A stretch of 64,000 bases of DNA, taken from the NCBI RefSeq assembly GCF_019336435.1, contig NZ_JAHWXQ010000007.1:1-64000 (forward strand), written 5' to 3'. Source of the DNA: Pontibacter populi (GTDB lineage Bacteria > Bacteroidota > Bacteroidia > Cytophagales > Hymenobacteraceae). Made by a program: the position numbers and the translations under genes. The notes under the pieces were generated by a model, which saw nothing but the letters and a program-made list of their open reading frames with translations, did not search any database and was not told where the DNA came from. This document shows, in pieces, positions 55,066 to 63,997 of the stretch. Position 1 is the stretch's first letter, and every line of letters starts with the position of its first letter.

Positions 55066-57006
55066 TTAAGGCAGGCACTCGGTCAGTTCCCAGGCACTCT
55101 TATAAGCATTGATACTTTCGGTATACTTTAAAAAGGCATCGTAATACGGATGATTTGAAAGTGTAGCGCTGTCGCCAACTATAACCAGTTTCTTTTTAGC
55201 CCGCGTCATACCCACGTTCATTCTCCGGATATCACTCAAAAAACCTATTTCGCCGGTTTCGTTGCTACGCACCATGCTGATGTAAATGATGTCGCGTTCC
55301 TGTCCCTGGAAACTATCCACCGTACCGATCGAAAGCTCACGTTTCTGGTAAAGTTCGTGCAAGTGCGGCATGTGCTCCACTTTGTCCTGCAGGTAATTTA
55401 TCTGGGCCCTATATGGTGCTATTACGCCAATCCTTAACGGCGCTACTTCTTCATCCTGCACATAATCTTTCAGCAACAGTTGCAGATGATTCAGTAGTAA
55501 ATCCGCTTCTTCGGGGTTTGCCGAGCTTTGCGCTTCGGGGTTTACTACTTCGTTGTATCCGCAACCAGCCGTATCTATAAACTCCACAGCTAAACCGGGT
55601 TTAAAAAAGGTATCGTAGCCATGCAGGTCACTGCTGTGTACACTTTCATGCGCTGTTAATTCACCATTATAAAACTGTTCGTTCGAGAACTGCATAATGT
55701 GGTGGTGCATGCGGTACTGTGTTTTCAGCATTACTGATACATTTGGCTGACGCTCGATGCATTTCTCAAACAGTGTTTTGCTTAAGCCTTTCTGGTCGGC
55801 CAGGAATGACTTAACGGTTGGCGGCAACTGGCAATGGTCGCCGGCCAGCACCACGCGGTTTGTGCGTGAGATCGGAACCCAGCAGGCAGGCTCCAAGGCC
55901 TGAGCAGCTTCGTCAATAAAAACGGTATCGTAATGCAGGTGGCGGATGGCTTTATTGGCAGCACCAACCAGCGTACACGTAATTACCTGTACATGCTCCA
56001 GTAAATCTTCGGTGATGTAGTGCTCAATGTTATCGGCTTCGTCTAACAGGCGGTTGCTTTCAGCTTTATAGAGCTGGCGCTGCATGCGTTCTTCGTGCCC
56101 GAACTTGCGCTTGAACTGGTAGGCCATGCGCTTATATTCTTCAGCGGTTTTGCGCACTGTTTTCAGATCCTTATAGGCCTTATGGTCCATTATCTGTGCA
56201 TCCAGGGTATGCTCCAGCAAGACATCCGATACCCGCGACGGATTACCGATACGGATCACATTCACACCCTCGTTGGCCAGTTTCTCGGTAAGCAAGTCTA
56301 CGGCTGTGTTAGATGGGGCTGTTACCAGTAAGCGTTTCTGGGTCTTTAAAGTATAAAGTATCGCCTGAACCAACGTAGTAGTTTTACCTGTGCCTGGGGG
56401 GCCATGTATAATCGCCACATCCTTGGCCTGCCCTACTTTGCGAACAGCTTCGTTTTGAGAATCATTCAGTGCAGCTATTTCAGGAACCTTGGCATCTGTA
56501 AAAACAGGCTCTTTTATTCCTAACAACACATCGCGCAGTTCAGCATGACGGGATTTAGTTGCTTCGATGGTTTTCTTTAAAGCGAACTCCATCTCGCGGT
56601 AGCTCATCTCATCAAAGGTCAAATCTATCCCGAGCTTTCCGTCATCAATCCAGTCAGGCAGGTCTTCTTTGTTGGTGGCCAGCAAGATCTTGTTACGCTT
56701 TAGCCCAACTATAACACCGTTCAGGCTGTTGCGCTCGCCGCTGTTGCTGAATAAAGCTGCCGCTTTACCAGTCTGGAAAAGGTGTAGCTGATCGCGGCCC
56801 GAGGTACGCTCCAGTTCTATAACTACTTTGTTACCAAAGCCAATTTCTTCTTTCGAAATTACGACCGGGTACCAGCAAAAGCCCATGTCTATGCGCTCCT
56901 GAATCGTGCTTTTCAGGCTTTTGATCTTGTATTGCTGGCGGTCTTCTTCCTGTTCTATTTTAAGCAGTTCCTGTACCTGCTTCAGTTCTTCAAAAATGTC
57001 TCTCAT
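55066..57006 (-). CDS. SF1B DNA/RNA helicase (IGHMBP2/UPF1-like)
   Basis: The 646-residue protein has an N-terminal beta-barrel region (about 40-130). The Superfamily 1 motor follows, with motif I GPPGTGKTT (202-210), motif Ia LVTAPSNTAVDLL, motif II FIDEAAQALEP (DEAA type), motif III LAGDHCQLPPTV, motif V TVDSFQGQERDIIYISMVRS and motif VI MNVGMTRAKKKLVIVGD. DEAA and QG(Q)E place it with UPF1/IGHMBP2-type 5'-3' helicases. Its bacterial role is not established. It is a single gene. Confidence 0.94.
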   Translation of the reverse strand: MRDIFEELKQVQELLKIEQEEDRQQYKIKSLKSTIQERIDMGFCWYPVVISKEEIGFGNKVVIELERTSGRDQLHLFQTGKAAALFSNSGERNSLNGVIVGLKRNKILLATNKEDLPDWIDDGKLGIDLTFDEMSYREMEFALKKTIEATKSRHAELRDVLLGIKEPVFTDAKVPEIAALNDSQNEAVRKVGQAKDVAIIHGPPGTGKTTTLVQAILYTLKTQKRLLVTAPSNTAVDLLTEKLANEGVNVIRIGNPSRVSDVLLEHTLDAQIMDHKAYKDLKTVRKTAEEYKRMAYQFKRKFGHEERMQRQLYKAESNRLLDEADNIEHYITEDLLEHVQVITCTLVGAANKAIRHLHYDTVFIDEAAQALEPACWVPISRTNRVVLAGDHCQLPPTVKSFLADQKGLSKTLFEKCIERQPNVSVMLKTQYRMHHHIMQFSNEQFYNGELTAHESVHSSDLHGYDTFFKPGLAVEFIDTAGCGYNEVVNPEAQSSANPEEADLLLNHLQLLLKDYVQDEEVAPLRIGVIAPYRAQINYLQDKVEHMPHLHELYQKRELSIGTVDSFQGQERDIIYISMVRSNETGEIGFLSDIRRMNVGMTRAKKKLVIVGDSATLSNHPYYDAFLKYTESINAYKSAWELTECLP

Positions 57007-57151
57007 CTATATCAAAAATAAAGGCTGGTATAGTCACGCCAGCCCTTGCCTTGTAGTAGCAGTTATATACGTGTACCTGCCGAAAGGCAAGCAAACTATA
57101 ACATAAAAGTTATATCTATTAATTCCGTCTTTTATAGTTTTAAACTATAGT

Positions 57152-57760
57152 TTAAGCATTCTTTTTACGGGTAGTTTTAGGTTTTGCTTTAGCATTGCTC
57201 AGGCGTACCTGTAGTATAATAGCATACAGCAGGAGAATAGCCGAAACGATAGCCAGCACTGTGATAACCTTGTCTTTGCCATAGCGCTTTTCCTGGGCTT
57301 CCTGTAGTTGTAGTTCCAGGTCTTTTACAATGCGCTCCCGCTTTTTCAGCTGGTTCTGCAACCCATCTACCTGGTTCTGTAAACCTTGTATCCGGTTATT
57401 TATCTGGCGCTGATCTACCACAATCTGCTTTCCGGACCGTTGGTTCTCTACGGTACTTTTCGCAATCTTTTTAATACTGGCTTCTTTTACCGCAGCAATT
57501 AGCTCAGAGTCTTTCCGGATGAGTTCTTTCAGCGTATCAACTATACTGAGCAGGTCTTTTTTTGATTTGTTTCCCCAGAAACTGTTGTTTTGCTGGTTCA
57601 GATACTGGTATTCCAGCACCAGCTGCTCACGTTCGCTCATCAGACGGGCAATTTTGTCTTCCTGGGCCTTTTCTTTTTCCTTGGATGGTGCATCCTGGGC
57701 CTGCATGTTACTAAATACGGCACACAGCAGCACCAACAGGAGTATTACGTTTTTCTTCAT
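57152..57760 (-). CDS. Exported coiled-coil protein with a C-terminal membrane helix
   Basis: I set the start at the ATG at 57758-57760 (202 residues), because MKKNVILLLVLLCAVFSNMQAQ is a good signal peptide; a longer frame adds 14 poor residues. A charged coiled coil follows (about 25-160, including NNRIQGLQNQVDGLQNQLKKRERIVKDLELQLQEAQEK), then one membrane helix (about 168-190) and a basic tail (AKPKTTRKKNA). The likely topology is a periplasmic coiled coil anchored in the inner membrane. Function is unknown. Confidence 0.78.
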   Translation of the reverse strand: MKKNVILLLVLLCAVFSNMQAQDAPSKEKEKAQEDKIARLMSEREQLVLEYQYLNQQNNSFWGNKSKKDLLSIVDTLKELIRKDSELIAAVKEASIKKIAKSTVENQRSGKQIVVDQRQINNRIQGLQNQVDGLQNQLKKRERIVKDLELQLQEAQEKRYGKDKVITVLAIVSAILLLYAIILQVRLSNAKAKPKTTRKKNA

Positions 57761-57890
57761 CGTTATTATAGTTGCCATGTTACTTACACGCAAATATGGC
57801 AAGCATATTGGATAAAGTCTGATTTATTTTAGAGAAAGGGCCAACATGAGCAAGCCGAATCTATAGTTTGACAGAAGTGAGAAACATCAT

Positions 57891-57920
57891 TTTGCGCATT
57901 TCGTTATTTCCCTATCTTTA
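57891..57920 (+). promoter_or_regulatory. Promoter of the Cys/Met-rich secreted peptide
   Basis: TTTG (57891-57894), 18 bases, then TATCTTTA (57913-57920), seven of eight like TAnnTTTG. The ATG is at 57963. The same TTTG-N18-TATCTTTA layout precedes thyA. Confidence 0.5.
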
Positions 57921-57962
57921 CTCCTGAAAAGTCCATCAACACAAGAAATTAACCCCGACATT

Positions 57963-58226
57963 ATGAAAAAATTAGTTCTGGTTTTAGCAATCGCCGGCTT
58001 TATGGGTGCCAGCGCGACTTCTGCACTCGCTTGCGAAGGAGGTAAATGCAAAATGGAGCATACCGATAAGGACAAAAAAGGCAAAAAAAACAAAAAAGCT
58101 ACGGCTTCAGTGGAAAGCTGCCACATGAAGTCTGAAACGGCTGATGCAGGTAAAACTGCTTCTTGCTGCATGAAAAAGGAGGCTGCTAAAACAGAAGCGG
58201 CCAAAGAAACAAAAATTAAAAAGTAA
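57963..58226 (+). CDS. Small secreted Cys/Met/His-rich peptide
   Basis: The 87-residue precursor has a signal peptide (MKKLVLVLAIAGFMGASATSALA). The mature 64 residues are lysine-rich with three similar C-x-M sites (GKCKMEH, ESCHMKSE, SCCMKKE) plus a lead CEGGKC. Cys, Met, His and Glu so spaced suggest metal binding, perhaps copper or another soft metal, in the periplasm. That is inference; I recognise no named family. It has its own promoter and terminator, which supports a real, separately expressed gene. Confidence 0.72.
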   Translation: MKKLVLVLAIAGFMGASATSALACEGGKCKMEHTDKDKKGKKNKKATASVESCHMKSETADAGKTASCCMKKEAAKTEAAKETKIKK

Positions 58227-58252
58227 TTAACTATAACTTTTAGCCAACTCGG

Positions 58253-58284
58253 AAAACCTTTTGCCTGTAAGCAGAAGGTTTTTT
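58253..58284 (+). terminator. Terminator after the Cys/Met-rich gene
   Basis: AAAACCTTTTGC and GCAGAAGGTTTT form a stem with one mismatch. Its T-run (TTTTTTG) doubles as the -33 box of the thyA promoter. Confidence 0.8.
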
Positions 58285-58311
58285 GTTTTAAGCAGATTGC
58301 CCTTATCTTTA
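58282..58311 (+). promoter_or_regulatory. Promoter of thyA
   Basis: TTTG (58282-58285), 18 bases, then TATCTTTA (58304-58311). The ATG is at 58348. The -33 overlaps the preceding terminator's T-run. Confidence 0.5.
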
Positions 58312-58347
58312 ACCTCCAACTCTTAACTATAGCAAGCCCACCTTACC

Positions 58348-59142
58348 ATGAAGCAATATTTAGACCTGATGCAGCACATCTTAGATAATGGTGTGAAGAA
58401 AGAAGACAGAACCGGAACAGGTACACTGAGCGTGTTTGGCTACCAGATGCGCTTTAATCTTGCTGAAGGTTTTCCGTTGGTAACGACAAAAAAAGTGCAT
58501 CTCAAGTCTATTATACACGAACTGCTGTGGTTCCTGAAAGGCGAGACTAATACTGCTTACCTGAAAGAGAACGGCGTGAGCATCTGGGATGAATGGGCTG
58601 ACGAGAACGGGAATTTAGGACCGGTTTACGGGTCGCAGTGGCGCAGCTGGCCAACACCCGATGGCCGCCACATCGACCAGATAACGCAGGTAGTAAACCA
58701 ACTTAAAAATAATCCCGACTCGAGAAGAATTATAGTTAGTGCCTGGAACGTAGCAGAGATCGAGCACATGAAGCTGCCGCCTTGCCACGCGTTTTACCAG
58801 TTTTATGTTGCCGAAGGCAAACTGAGTTGCCAACTATACCAGCGTTCTGCCGATGTATTCCTGGGAGTACCATTTAACATTGCGTCGTATGCTTTACTGG
58901 TATTGATGATGGCACAGGTAACCGGACTAGAGCCCGGCGAATTTATCTGGACAGGCGGCGATACACACCTGTATACCAACCACCTGGAGCAGGCAAAATT
59001 ACAGCTAACCCGCGAACCACGCCAGTTGCCAACTATGGTTATCAACCCGGATGTGAAAGATATATTCGACTTTAAATTTGAAGATTTTGAACTGGTAAAC
59101 TATAACCCACACCCGGGCATTAAGGCACCTGTGGCTGTTTAA
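58348..59142 (+). CDS. thyA: Thymidylate synthase
   Basis: ThyA methylates dUMP to dTMP, using methylene-tetrahydrofolate. The 264-residue length is exactly that of the E. coli enzyme. Motifs are [17 protein letters not shown] (20-36), [11 protein letters not shown] (91-101), [10 protein letters not shown], the catalytic Cys146 in [12 protein letters not shown], and the C-terminal [17 protein letters not shown], its usual partner, is not in the window. The small membrane gene follows after nine bases. Confidence 0.99.
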   Translation: MKQYLDLMQHILDNGVKKEDRTGTGTLSVFGYQMRFNLAEGFPLVTTKKVHLKSIIHELLWFLKGETNTAYLKENGVSIWDEWADENGNLGPVYGSQWRSWPTPDGRHIDQITQVVNQLKNNPDSRRIIVSAWNVAEIEHMKLPPCHAFYQFYVAEGKLSCQLYQRSADVFLGVPFNIASYALLVLMMAQVTGLEPGEFIWTGGDTHLYTNHLEQAKLQLTREPRQLPTMVINPDVKDIFDFKFEDFELVNYNPHPGIKAPVAV

Positions 59143-59151
59143 ATTAAAACG

Positions 59152-59367
59152 ATGAACAATTTGTTTAAACAGCCAACAAAAAGGTTTCTAGTGATAAACC
59201 TGCTTACCTGGTTTGTAAGCGCTATCATAATTATGTTTTTCTCAACAGATTATTTTCAGGAAAGTCCATTTCAGAAAAAGAATCTGGTTTTTGGAATACT
59301 GATAATCTACACAACAATCAGGGCAGGTATTGTTCTGCGAAATTATTTGAGAACCAGACCGGCCTGA
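59152..59367 (+). CDS. Small two-helix membrane protein
   Basis: The 71-residue frame has two hydrophobic segments (about 12-30, LVINLLTWFVSAIIIMFF, and about 45-62, LVFGILIIYTTIRAGIVL) and a basic tail (RNYLRTRPA). It begins nine bases after the thyA stop. I do not recognise it. The two clean helices and tight spacing after thyA favour a real gene, but the short length leaves doubt. Confidence 0.55.
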   Translation: MNNLFKQPTKRFLVINLLTWFVSAIIIMFFSTDYFQESPFQKKNLVFGILIIYTTIRAGIVLRNYLRTRPA

Positions 59368-59450
59368 TGGCGGAATGAAAAGCAGGCAGTTACGTAAACA
59401 AAAATCTATGTTTTTTACTTTATAGTTAAACTCACTAACCAATTTATACT

Positions 59451-60224
59451 ATGAAATTAAAAGCTCTTTTTACGATGATCTGCTGCCTGGCTTTACTGCA
59501 TACCTATGCACAGCCGCCTAAGTTCGACATGGTTAAAACCAATAAAGGTCAGCTTAAGCTTCAGCCGATTACGCATGGTTCGCTTGTACTGAGTTGGAAT
59601 GGCATGAACATTTACGTAGATCCGTACGGCGGTGCAGATGCCTATAAAACTATTCCTAAACCGGACCTGGTATTGATCACCGACATACATGGCGACCACC
59701 TGGACCCGAAAACCCTGGATGCTTTGGATCTGAAAGTCGCAAAATTTGTGGTTCCGCAAGCCGTAGCCGATCAGCTACCGGAAAAGTATAAGGGGCAGGC
59801 TATAGTTATCGGTAACGGCGAAGACACCACGCTGGCAGGCATAGCCATTGAAGTTATTGCGATGTATAACTTACCAGAAGCACCTGATGCAAAACACCCG
59901 AAAGGTAGGGGCAATGGGTACATTTTAACTTTAGGAGGTAAGCGTATCTACATCTCCGGCGATACAGAAGACATACCGGAGATGCGGGCGTTGAAGAATA
60001 TTGATGTCGCTTTTGTGAGCATGAACCTGCCCTACACGATGGACATTGACCAGGCTGCCAGCGGCGTGCTGGCCTTCAAACCAAAAGTAATTTATCCGTA
60101 CCATTACCGTGGTACCGAAGGCCTGGCTGATGTGGAAGCTTTCAAGAAAATGGTCAACGAAAAGGACAAAAACATTGATGTAAGATTGCGAAACTGGTAC
60201 CCGCAACAGCAGCAGAAAAAATAA
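59451..60224 (+). CDS. Exported UlaG-like metallo-hydrolase
   Basis: The 257-residue precursor has a signal peptide (MKLKALFTMICCLALLHTYAQ). The MBL-fold core resembles the UlaG branch: ITHGSLVLSWNGMNIYVDPYG, then TDIHGDHLDP (77-86), ISGDTEDIPEM (near 170) and YPYHYRG (near 217). The usual HxHxDH is DIHGDH here, with Asp78 in the first position, so metal binding may be altered. It is probably periplasmic; substrate is unknown. Confidence 0.88.
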   Translation: MKLKALFTMICCLALLHTYAQPPKFDMVKTNKGQLKLQPITHGSLVLSWNGMNIYVDPYGGADAYKTIPKPDLVLITDIHGDHLDPKTLDALDLKVAKFVVPQAVADQLPEKYKGQAIVIGNGEDTTLAGIAIEVIAMYNLPEAPDAKHPKGRGNGYILTLGGKRIYISGDTEDIPEMRALKNIDVAFVSMNLPYTMDIDQAASGVLAFKPKVIYPYHYRGTEGLADVEAFKKMVNEKDKNIDVRLRNWYPQQQQKK

Positions 60225-60250
60225 GCTATAAACTATAGTTAGTGCAAAGG

Positions 60251-60278
60251 AGCACAGGTCTTAGGCCTGTGCTTTTTT
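60251..60278 (+). terminator. Terminator after the metallo-hydrolase
   Basis: AGCACAGG and CCTGTGCT form a perfect 8-base stem with a 7-base loop and six T's. An upstream TTG that would lengthen the next gene lies in this T-run, so that start is unlikely. Confidence 0.88.
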
Positions 60279-60342
60279 GTTTTATATAGATTCAAATATA
60301 TTTCATAATTTCATCCAATCTTACAACCAAACCTTAATCCGC

Positions 60343-62955
60343 TTGAAACAAACTTTACGCACCGCAGGAACGCTTTTTTGTGTTCTCTTATTTTCTTCAG
60401 TAGTTAAAGCTCAGCAAAGTGATTCTACACAGCTTGTACATAAGGTTCAGGGAATAAAAATACTGCATACCCTGGAAACCGCCTATGGAGCTAAAGATGT
60501 AGAGCAACTAACAGAACATGTTCCAGCTAAATCCCTTAACAAAGGTTTAATCTCGACGCCGGAACAACTAATTGCCGGTCATTTCACCGGGCTTCAGGTT
60601 GTGCAGGGAAACGGCAGGCCAGGTAAAGGTGACCAACTCATCATCCGTAACGGCACATCTGTTTTTGGCAACAACGCTCCGCTTATAGTTGTAGATGGCG
60701 TTCCGCTGGAAAGCACGCATGTTTTCGATTATACAGGTTTGTTAAGTTTCCTTGCCCCGGAAGACATTGCCTCTATAACGCTGCTGAAAGTTGCTGCATC
60801 CAATGCCATCTATGGTTCTAGGGCTACAAATGGGGTTTTGTTTATTTCTACCAAAAGTGGCGCGGAAAATGCTAACCCTACTGTTACTTACACAACTACA
60901 ACTGCCATATCAGTTTTAAGAAAAAAAGCGGATATACTGGATATAGAGCAATTCAGGGACTTGGTTAAGAAAGAATATCCGAAAGAAGCAGCGTTACTTG
61001 GCAACGACAATACAGATTGGCAGGATGTGATCTACAGAAAAGCTTTCAGCCACGACCATAACCTGGGTGTATCCGGAACTGCATTTAATTTTATGCCATA
61101 TCGTGTGTCTGGCGGCTATCTGACCCAGAACGGTATTTTAGAAACTTCTCAACAGAAGCGCACTTCATTTGCAGTTACTTTAAACCCTGTCTTTTTAAAA
61201 GAGCATTTAAACCTCAACCTGCATGTACGGAAGGCAGACCAACGCATACGTGTTGCCAACGAAAGAGCAATTGGTGCTGCGCTGTCTTTTGACCCTACAC
61301 AACCCGTTCACCAGCAGAATAATTATGGAAATTATTTTGCCTACCTGCATGAAGATGGAACGGCCGATCAGTATGCTCCTTCTAACCCGTTAAGCCTGTT
61401 GGAGCTACATCGGGGCATAGACGAAACCAATTCATTTATGGGGCAGGCGCACCTGCAATACAAACTACACTTTTTCCCGCAACTTAGCCTCAACGTCCGT
61501 TACTCATTACGCGACCAGGAAAACGCTTACTCCGCATATGAGCCTAAAGAGATGGTAGCCGTATCAAGTACAAAGGGGAGACTTCAAGCGAACAGCGCGG
61601 CTATAAACTGGGAGCAGAAAGAAGCTTTTCTGTCGCTGAATCAGCCACTGAATTCATTACAGAGTAAGCTCGCATTTACAGTTGGTGCGCAAACAAGGAA
61701 GTATGAGTATGAAACACGCACAAGTGTAGTTTATGATCCGGATGGCGATAAGGTAAACGGGAACTATTACAACTACAATTCCAGGACTGAATTTGCATCG
61801 CTCTTTACTGAGGCAGGTATCAGCGTTAAAGACCGTTATTTCCTGAATGGGGCGCTTACCCAGGAAAAGTACCCAACTGTTATGAGTGATACGGAAGGTC
61901 TCATTACCTGGGGAATTGGCTCAGCCTGGAATATAGCAAACGAGAGCTTTATTGCTGGTATACCAACTATAAGTATGCTGCGCCTGCACGCCAACTATAG
62001 TTATTTTGTAAAGCCAGATCTAGGTGCAAATCAGTTCTCAAAGGGTGATCCTAGATATGAAAATACGACAAAATGGAACACCGGCCTGAGTTGGGGTATC
62101 AATAATAACAGGTTATCCGGAGATGTAAACTATTTCCAGACCAAAACATCCGATCTCTATAACTATGTATACCAAACATCTTCCAATGGCTACATCAGAA
62201 GGTATGTTAATGGCGGAGAAATAAGCTCTAAAGGACTGGAAGCAACTATAAGTTATAGTTTGGTTTCTAATGATGATCTAAATTGGAACATTGGCACTAA
62301 CCTGAGCCATACACTTACAAAAGTTAATAGCCTGTATCAAAACGTAAAAAACTTAAAGTACGGACCTGATGGGCCTGTTACATTGACGATGTTCGTAGGT
62401 AACCCGGTTGGTTCTTTTTATGTTTCAGGTCAGGTATATGATGAGTCCGGAAAGCCTGTTGAAGGCGAGTATAAAGGAGCAGATTCCTCCGGCAGAATTG
62501 CAATGGGCCAAAAAGATCCGAAGTGGATGCTTGGCCTACTTTCCGATCTAAGCTACAAAAAGTTTACAGCCTCTTTCCTGTTACGGGCAGCAACCGGACA
62601 ACAGGTTTATAATATGGCAGATGCCTTACGAAGCTCTATTGCTATGGTTTGGGGCCCCAATTATTTAGAGAACATTACCCGCAGCTATTATGACAGCGGC
62701 TTTGAATACCGACAGCAAACATCAAGCTACTTTTTAGAAGATGCATCCTTCATTAAGTTGGAGTATTTGCAGGTAGGCTATCGGGTAGGAAGTATCTGGA
62801 AAGAGCGTGCAAACCTGAATCTTACGGCTACTGCGCAGAATGCATTCGTACTAACAAACTATAGCGGCCAGGACCCCGAAGTGGCAGGAGGAATTGATTA
62901 CGGCCAATACCCGCAACCAGCTACTTTTTCTGTCGGTCTTAAAGTGGAGATTTAA
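60343..62955 (+). CDS. SusC/RagA-like TonB-linked outer-membrane receptor
   Basis: I place the start at a TTG at 60343 (about 870 residues), which begins a signal peptide (MKQTLRTAGTLFCVLLFSSVVKAQ); an earlier TTG lies inside a terminator. The plug domain is clear: GHFTGLQVVQGNGRPGKGDQLIIRNGTSVFGNNAPLIVVDGVPLES, then IASITLLKVAASNAIYGSRATNGVLFISTKSG. A barrel of about 700 residues ends in GLKVEI. The usual N-terminal carboxypeptidase-like domain is absent, and no susD gene follows, so it is an orphan, short member. Substrate is unknown. Confidence 0.88.
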   Translation: MKQTLRTAGTLFCVLLFSSVVKAQQSDSTQLVHKVQGIKILHTLETAYGAKDVEQLTEHVPAKSLNKGLISTPEQLIAGHFTGLQVVQGNGRPGKGDQLIIRNGTSVFGNNAPLIVVDGVPLESTHVFDYTGLLSFLAPEDIASITLLKVAASNAIYGSRATNGVLFISTKSGAENANPTVTYTTTTAISVLRKKADILDIEQFRDLVKKEYPKEAALLGNDNTDWQDVIYRKAFSHDHNLGVSGTAFNFMPYRVSGGYLTQNGILETSQQKRTSFAVTLNPVFLKEHLNLNLHVRKADQRIRVANERAIGAALSFDPTQPVHQQNNYGNYFAYLHEDGTADQYAPSNPLSLLELHRGIDETNSFMGQAHLQYKLHFFPQLSLNVRYSLRDQENAYSAYEPKEMVAVSSTKGRLQANSAAINWEQKEAFLSLNQPLNSLQSKLAFTVGAQTRKYEYETRTSVVYDPDGDKVNGNYYNYNSRTEFASLFTEAGISVKDRYFLNGALTQEKYPTVMSDTEGLITWGIGSAWNIANESFIAGIPTISMLRLHANYSYFVKPDLGANQFSKGDPRYENTTKWNTGLSWGINNNRLSGDVNYFQTKTSDLYNYVYQTSSNGYIRRYVNGGEISSKGLEATISYSLVSNDDLNWNIGTNLSHTLTKVNSLYQNVKNLKYGPDGPVTLTMFVGNPVGSFYVSGQVYDESGKPVEGEYKGADSSGRIAMGQKDPKWMLGLLSDLSYKKFTASFLLRAATGQQVYNMADALRSSIAMVWGPNYLENITRSYYDSGFEYRQQTSSYFLEDASFIKLEYLQVGYRVGSIWKERANLNLTATAQNAFVLTNYSGQDPEVAGGIDYGQYPQPATFSVGLKVEI

Positions 62956-62974
62956 CAACAAAGAATACGGAAGG

Positions 62975-63000
62975 GCATAGGTTAAGCACCTGTGCTTTTT
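62975..63000 (+). terminator. Terminator after the SusC-like gene
   Basis: GCATAGGT and ACCTGTGC pair with one G-U and a 5-base loop, followed by five T's, 19 bases past the stop. Confidence 0.7.
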
Positions 63001-63014
63001 GTTTACCCTTATAG

Positions 63015-63830
63015 TTAAGTAAACAGTTCATTTCGTAGCTGCTCTACAAAACTTTCATCTATAGTTACCGGCATACCATTTATAGTTGCTACACTTCGGA
63101 TACCGGCTACATTACAGCTGAAAATTGAATCGGCCTTTAATAGACTGTCCAAATCATAATACACTTCTTTGGTTATAGTTCCCGCTTGCTGCGCCCACCT
63201 AAGGATGTTTTGCCTGACAATGCCTTGCACGCAACCTGTATCTATAGCGGGAGTAAAGAGCACATCATCCTTTAGCCAGAAGATGTTGGATGAGATCAGT
63301 TCTGCAACCTGGTTCTGTCGGTTGAGTAACAGCATGTCATCAAAGCCTTTTTCCTTTTTTTCGGTACCCGCCATTACATACAGCAATGCATTCGGCCCTT
63401 TAAAAAAAGAGAATGCACTATAGTTGGTTGTTATAGTTTCACAGATGCCAATGTTCAGGGGAGATGTAGTAGCTAAAGTTGCAGGAGTTATAGTTGCAAG
63501 CCAGTCAGCCAGGTTCGTTTCAGGGGTATAAAGCCCCGATCCGCTGCGCCATAGTTTCAGTTTCAGCCTGCCATAGTTCACCGCATTATTTTTCTCGGCC
63601 AGTTGCAACAGCTTTTCTTCAATCTCTTCTGAAACTATAGTTTGGGGAAATTCTAACTCTAAAGTCTTTGCCGCGGCTTTCATGCGGTATAGGTGGTCAT
63701 CCCAGAAACGCAGCTTTCCGTCAGAAACTATAATCGTCTCAAAAAAGCCATCATTATACTGAAAAGCCCGGTTCGTAAGCGGCAGTTGCAGTTGAGTTTC
63801 CGGAATAAAGTCGCCGTTGTAAAGCAGCAT
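63015..63830 (-). CDS. pabC: Aminotransferase class IV, probably aminodeoxychorismate lyase
   Basis: The 271-residue PLP enzyme has the fold-IV signature: NRAFQYNDGFFETI at the start, a likely catalytic Lys144 in FFKGPNALLYVM, and GFDDMLLLNRQNQVAELISSNIFWLKDDVLFTPAIDTGCVQGIVRQNIL. PabC splits aminodeoxychorismate into p-aminobenzoate and pyruvate. D-amino-acid or branched-chain aminotransferases share the fold, so the call depends partly on the presence of pabB at 22626-23909 and on the size. Confidence 0.83.
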   Translation of the reverse strand: MLLYNGDFIPETQLQLPLTNRAFQYNDGFFETIIVSDGKLRFWDDHLYRMKAAAKTLELEFPQTIVSEEIEEKLLQLAEKNNAVNYGRLKLKLWRSGSGLYTPETNLADWLATITPATLATTSPLNIGICETITTNYSAFSFFKGPNALLYVMAGTEKKEKGFDDMLLLNRQNQVAELISSNIFWLKDDVLFTPAIDTGCVQGIVRQNILRWAQQAGTITKEVYYDLDSLLKADSIFSCNVAGIRSVATINGMPVTIDESFVEQLRNELFT

Positions 63831-63910
63831 TTAGTTTAGTTAAGAGTTAAGAGTTGAAAGTTAAGAGTTTTTGGAAGTATTTCTGTAAAGCTTAAGATAA
63901 CTGCCTTGCC

Positions 63911-63997
63911 CTCGCTCGCGTCCCGCGAGTGTGAGCTATCACTGCTCTTTCGGGCTTCCTAGTCCGAAAGCTAACTGCAGGGGATTTCCTAATCCCC
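63911..63997. repeat. Tandem triple-hairpin element at the window end
   Basis: Three hairpins follow each other. CTCGCTCGCG is followed by CGCGAGTGTGAG (63911-63935). CTTTCGG pairs with CCGAAAG (63947-63970, perfect), and GGGGATT with AATCCCC (63980-63997, perfect, 4-base loop). The element may continue past the window. No gene is seen from 63831 onward. Confidence 0.65.

Noticed and set aside
60277..60342. Earlier TTG start for the SusC-like gene
   Set aside because: It lies in the T-run of the preceding terminator and would place 22 residues before the signal peptide.
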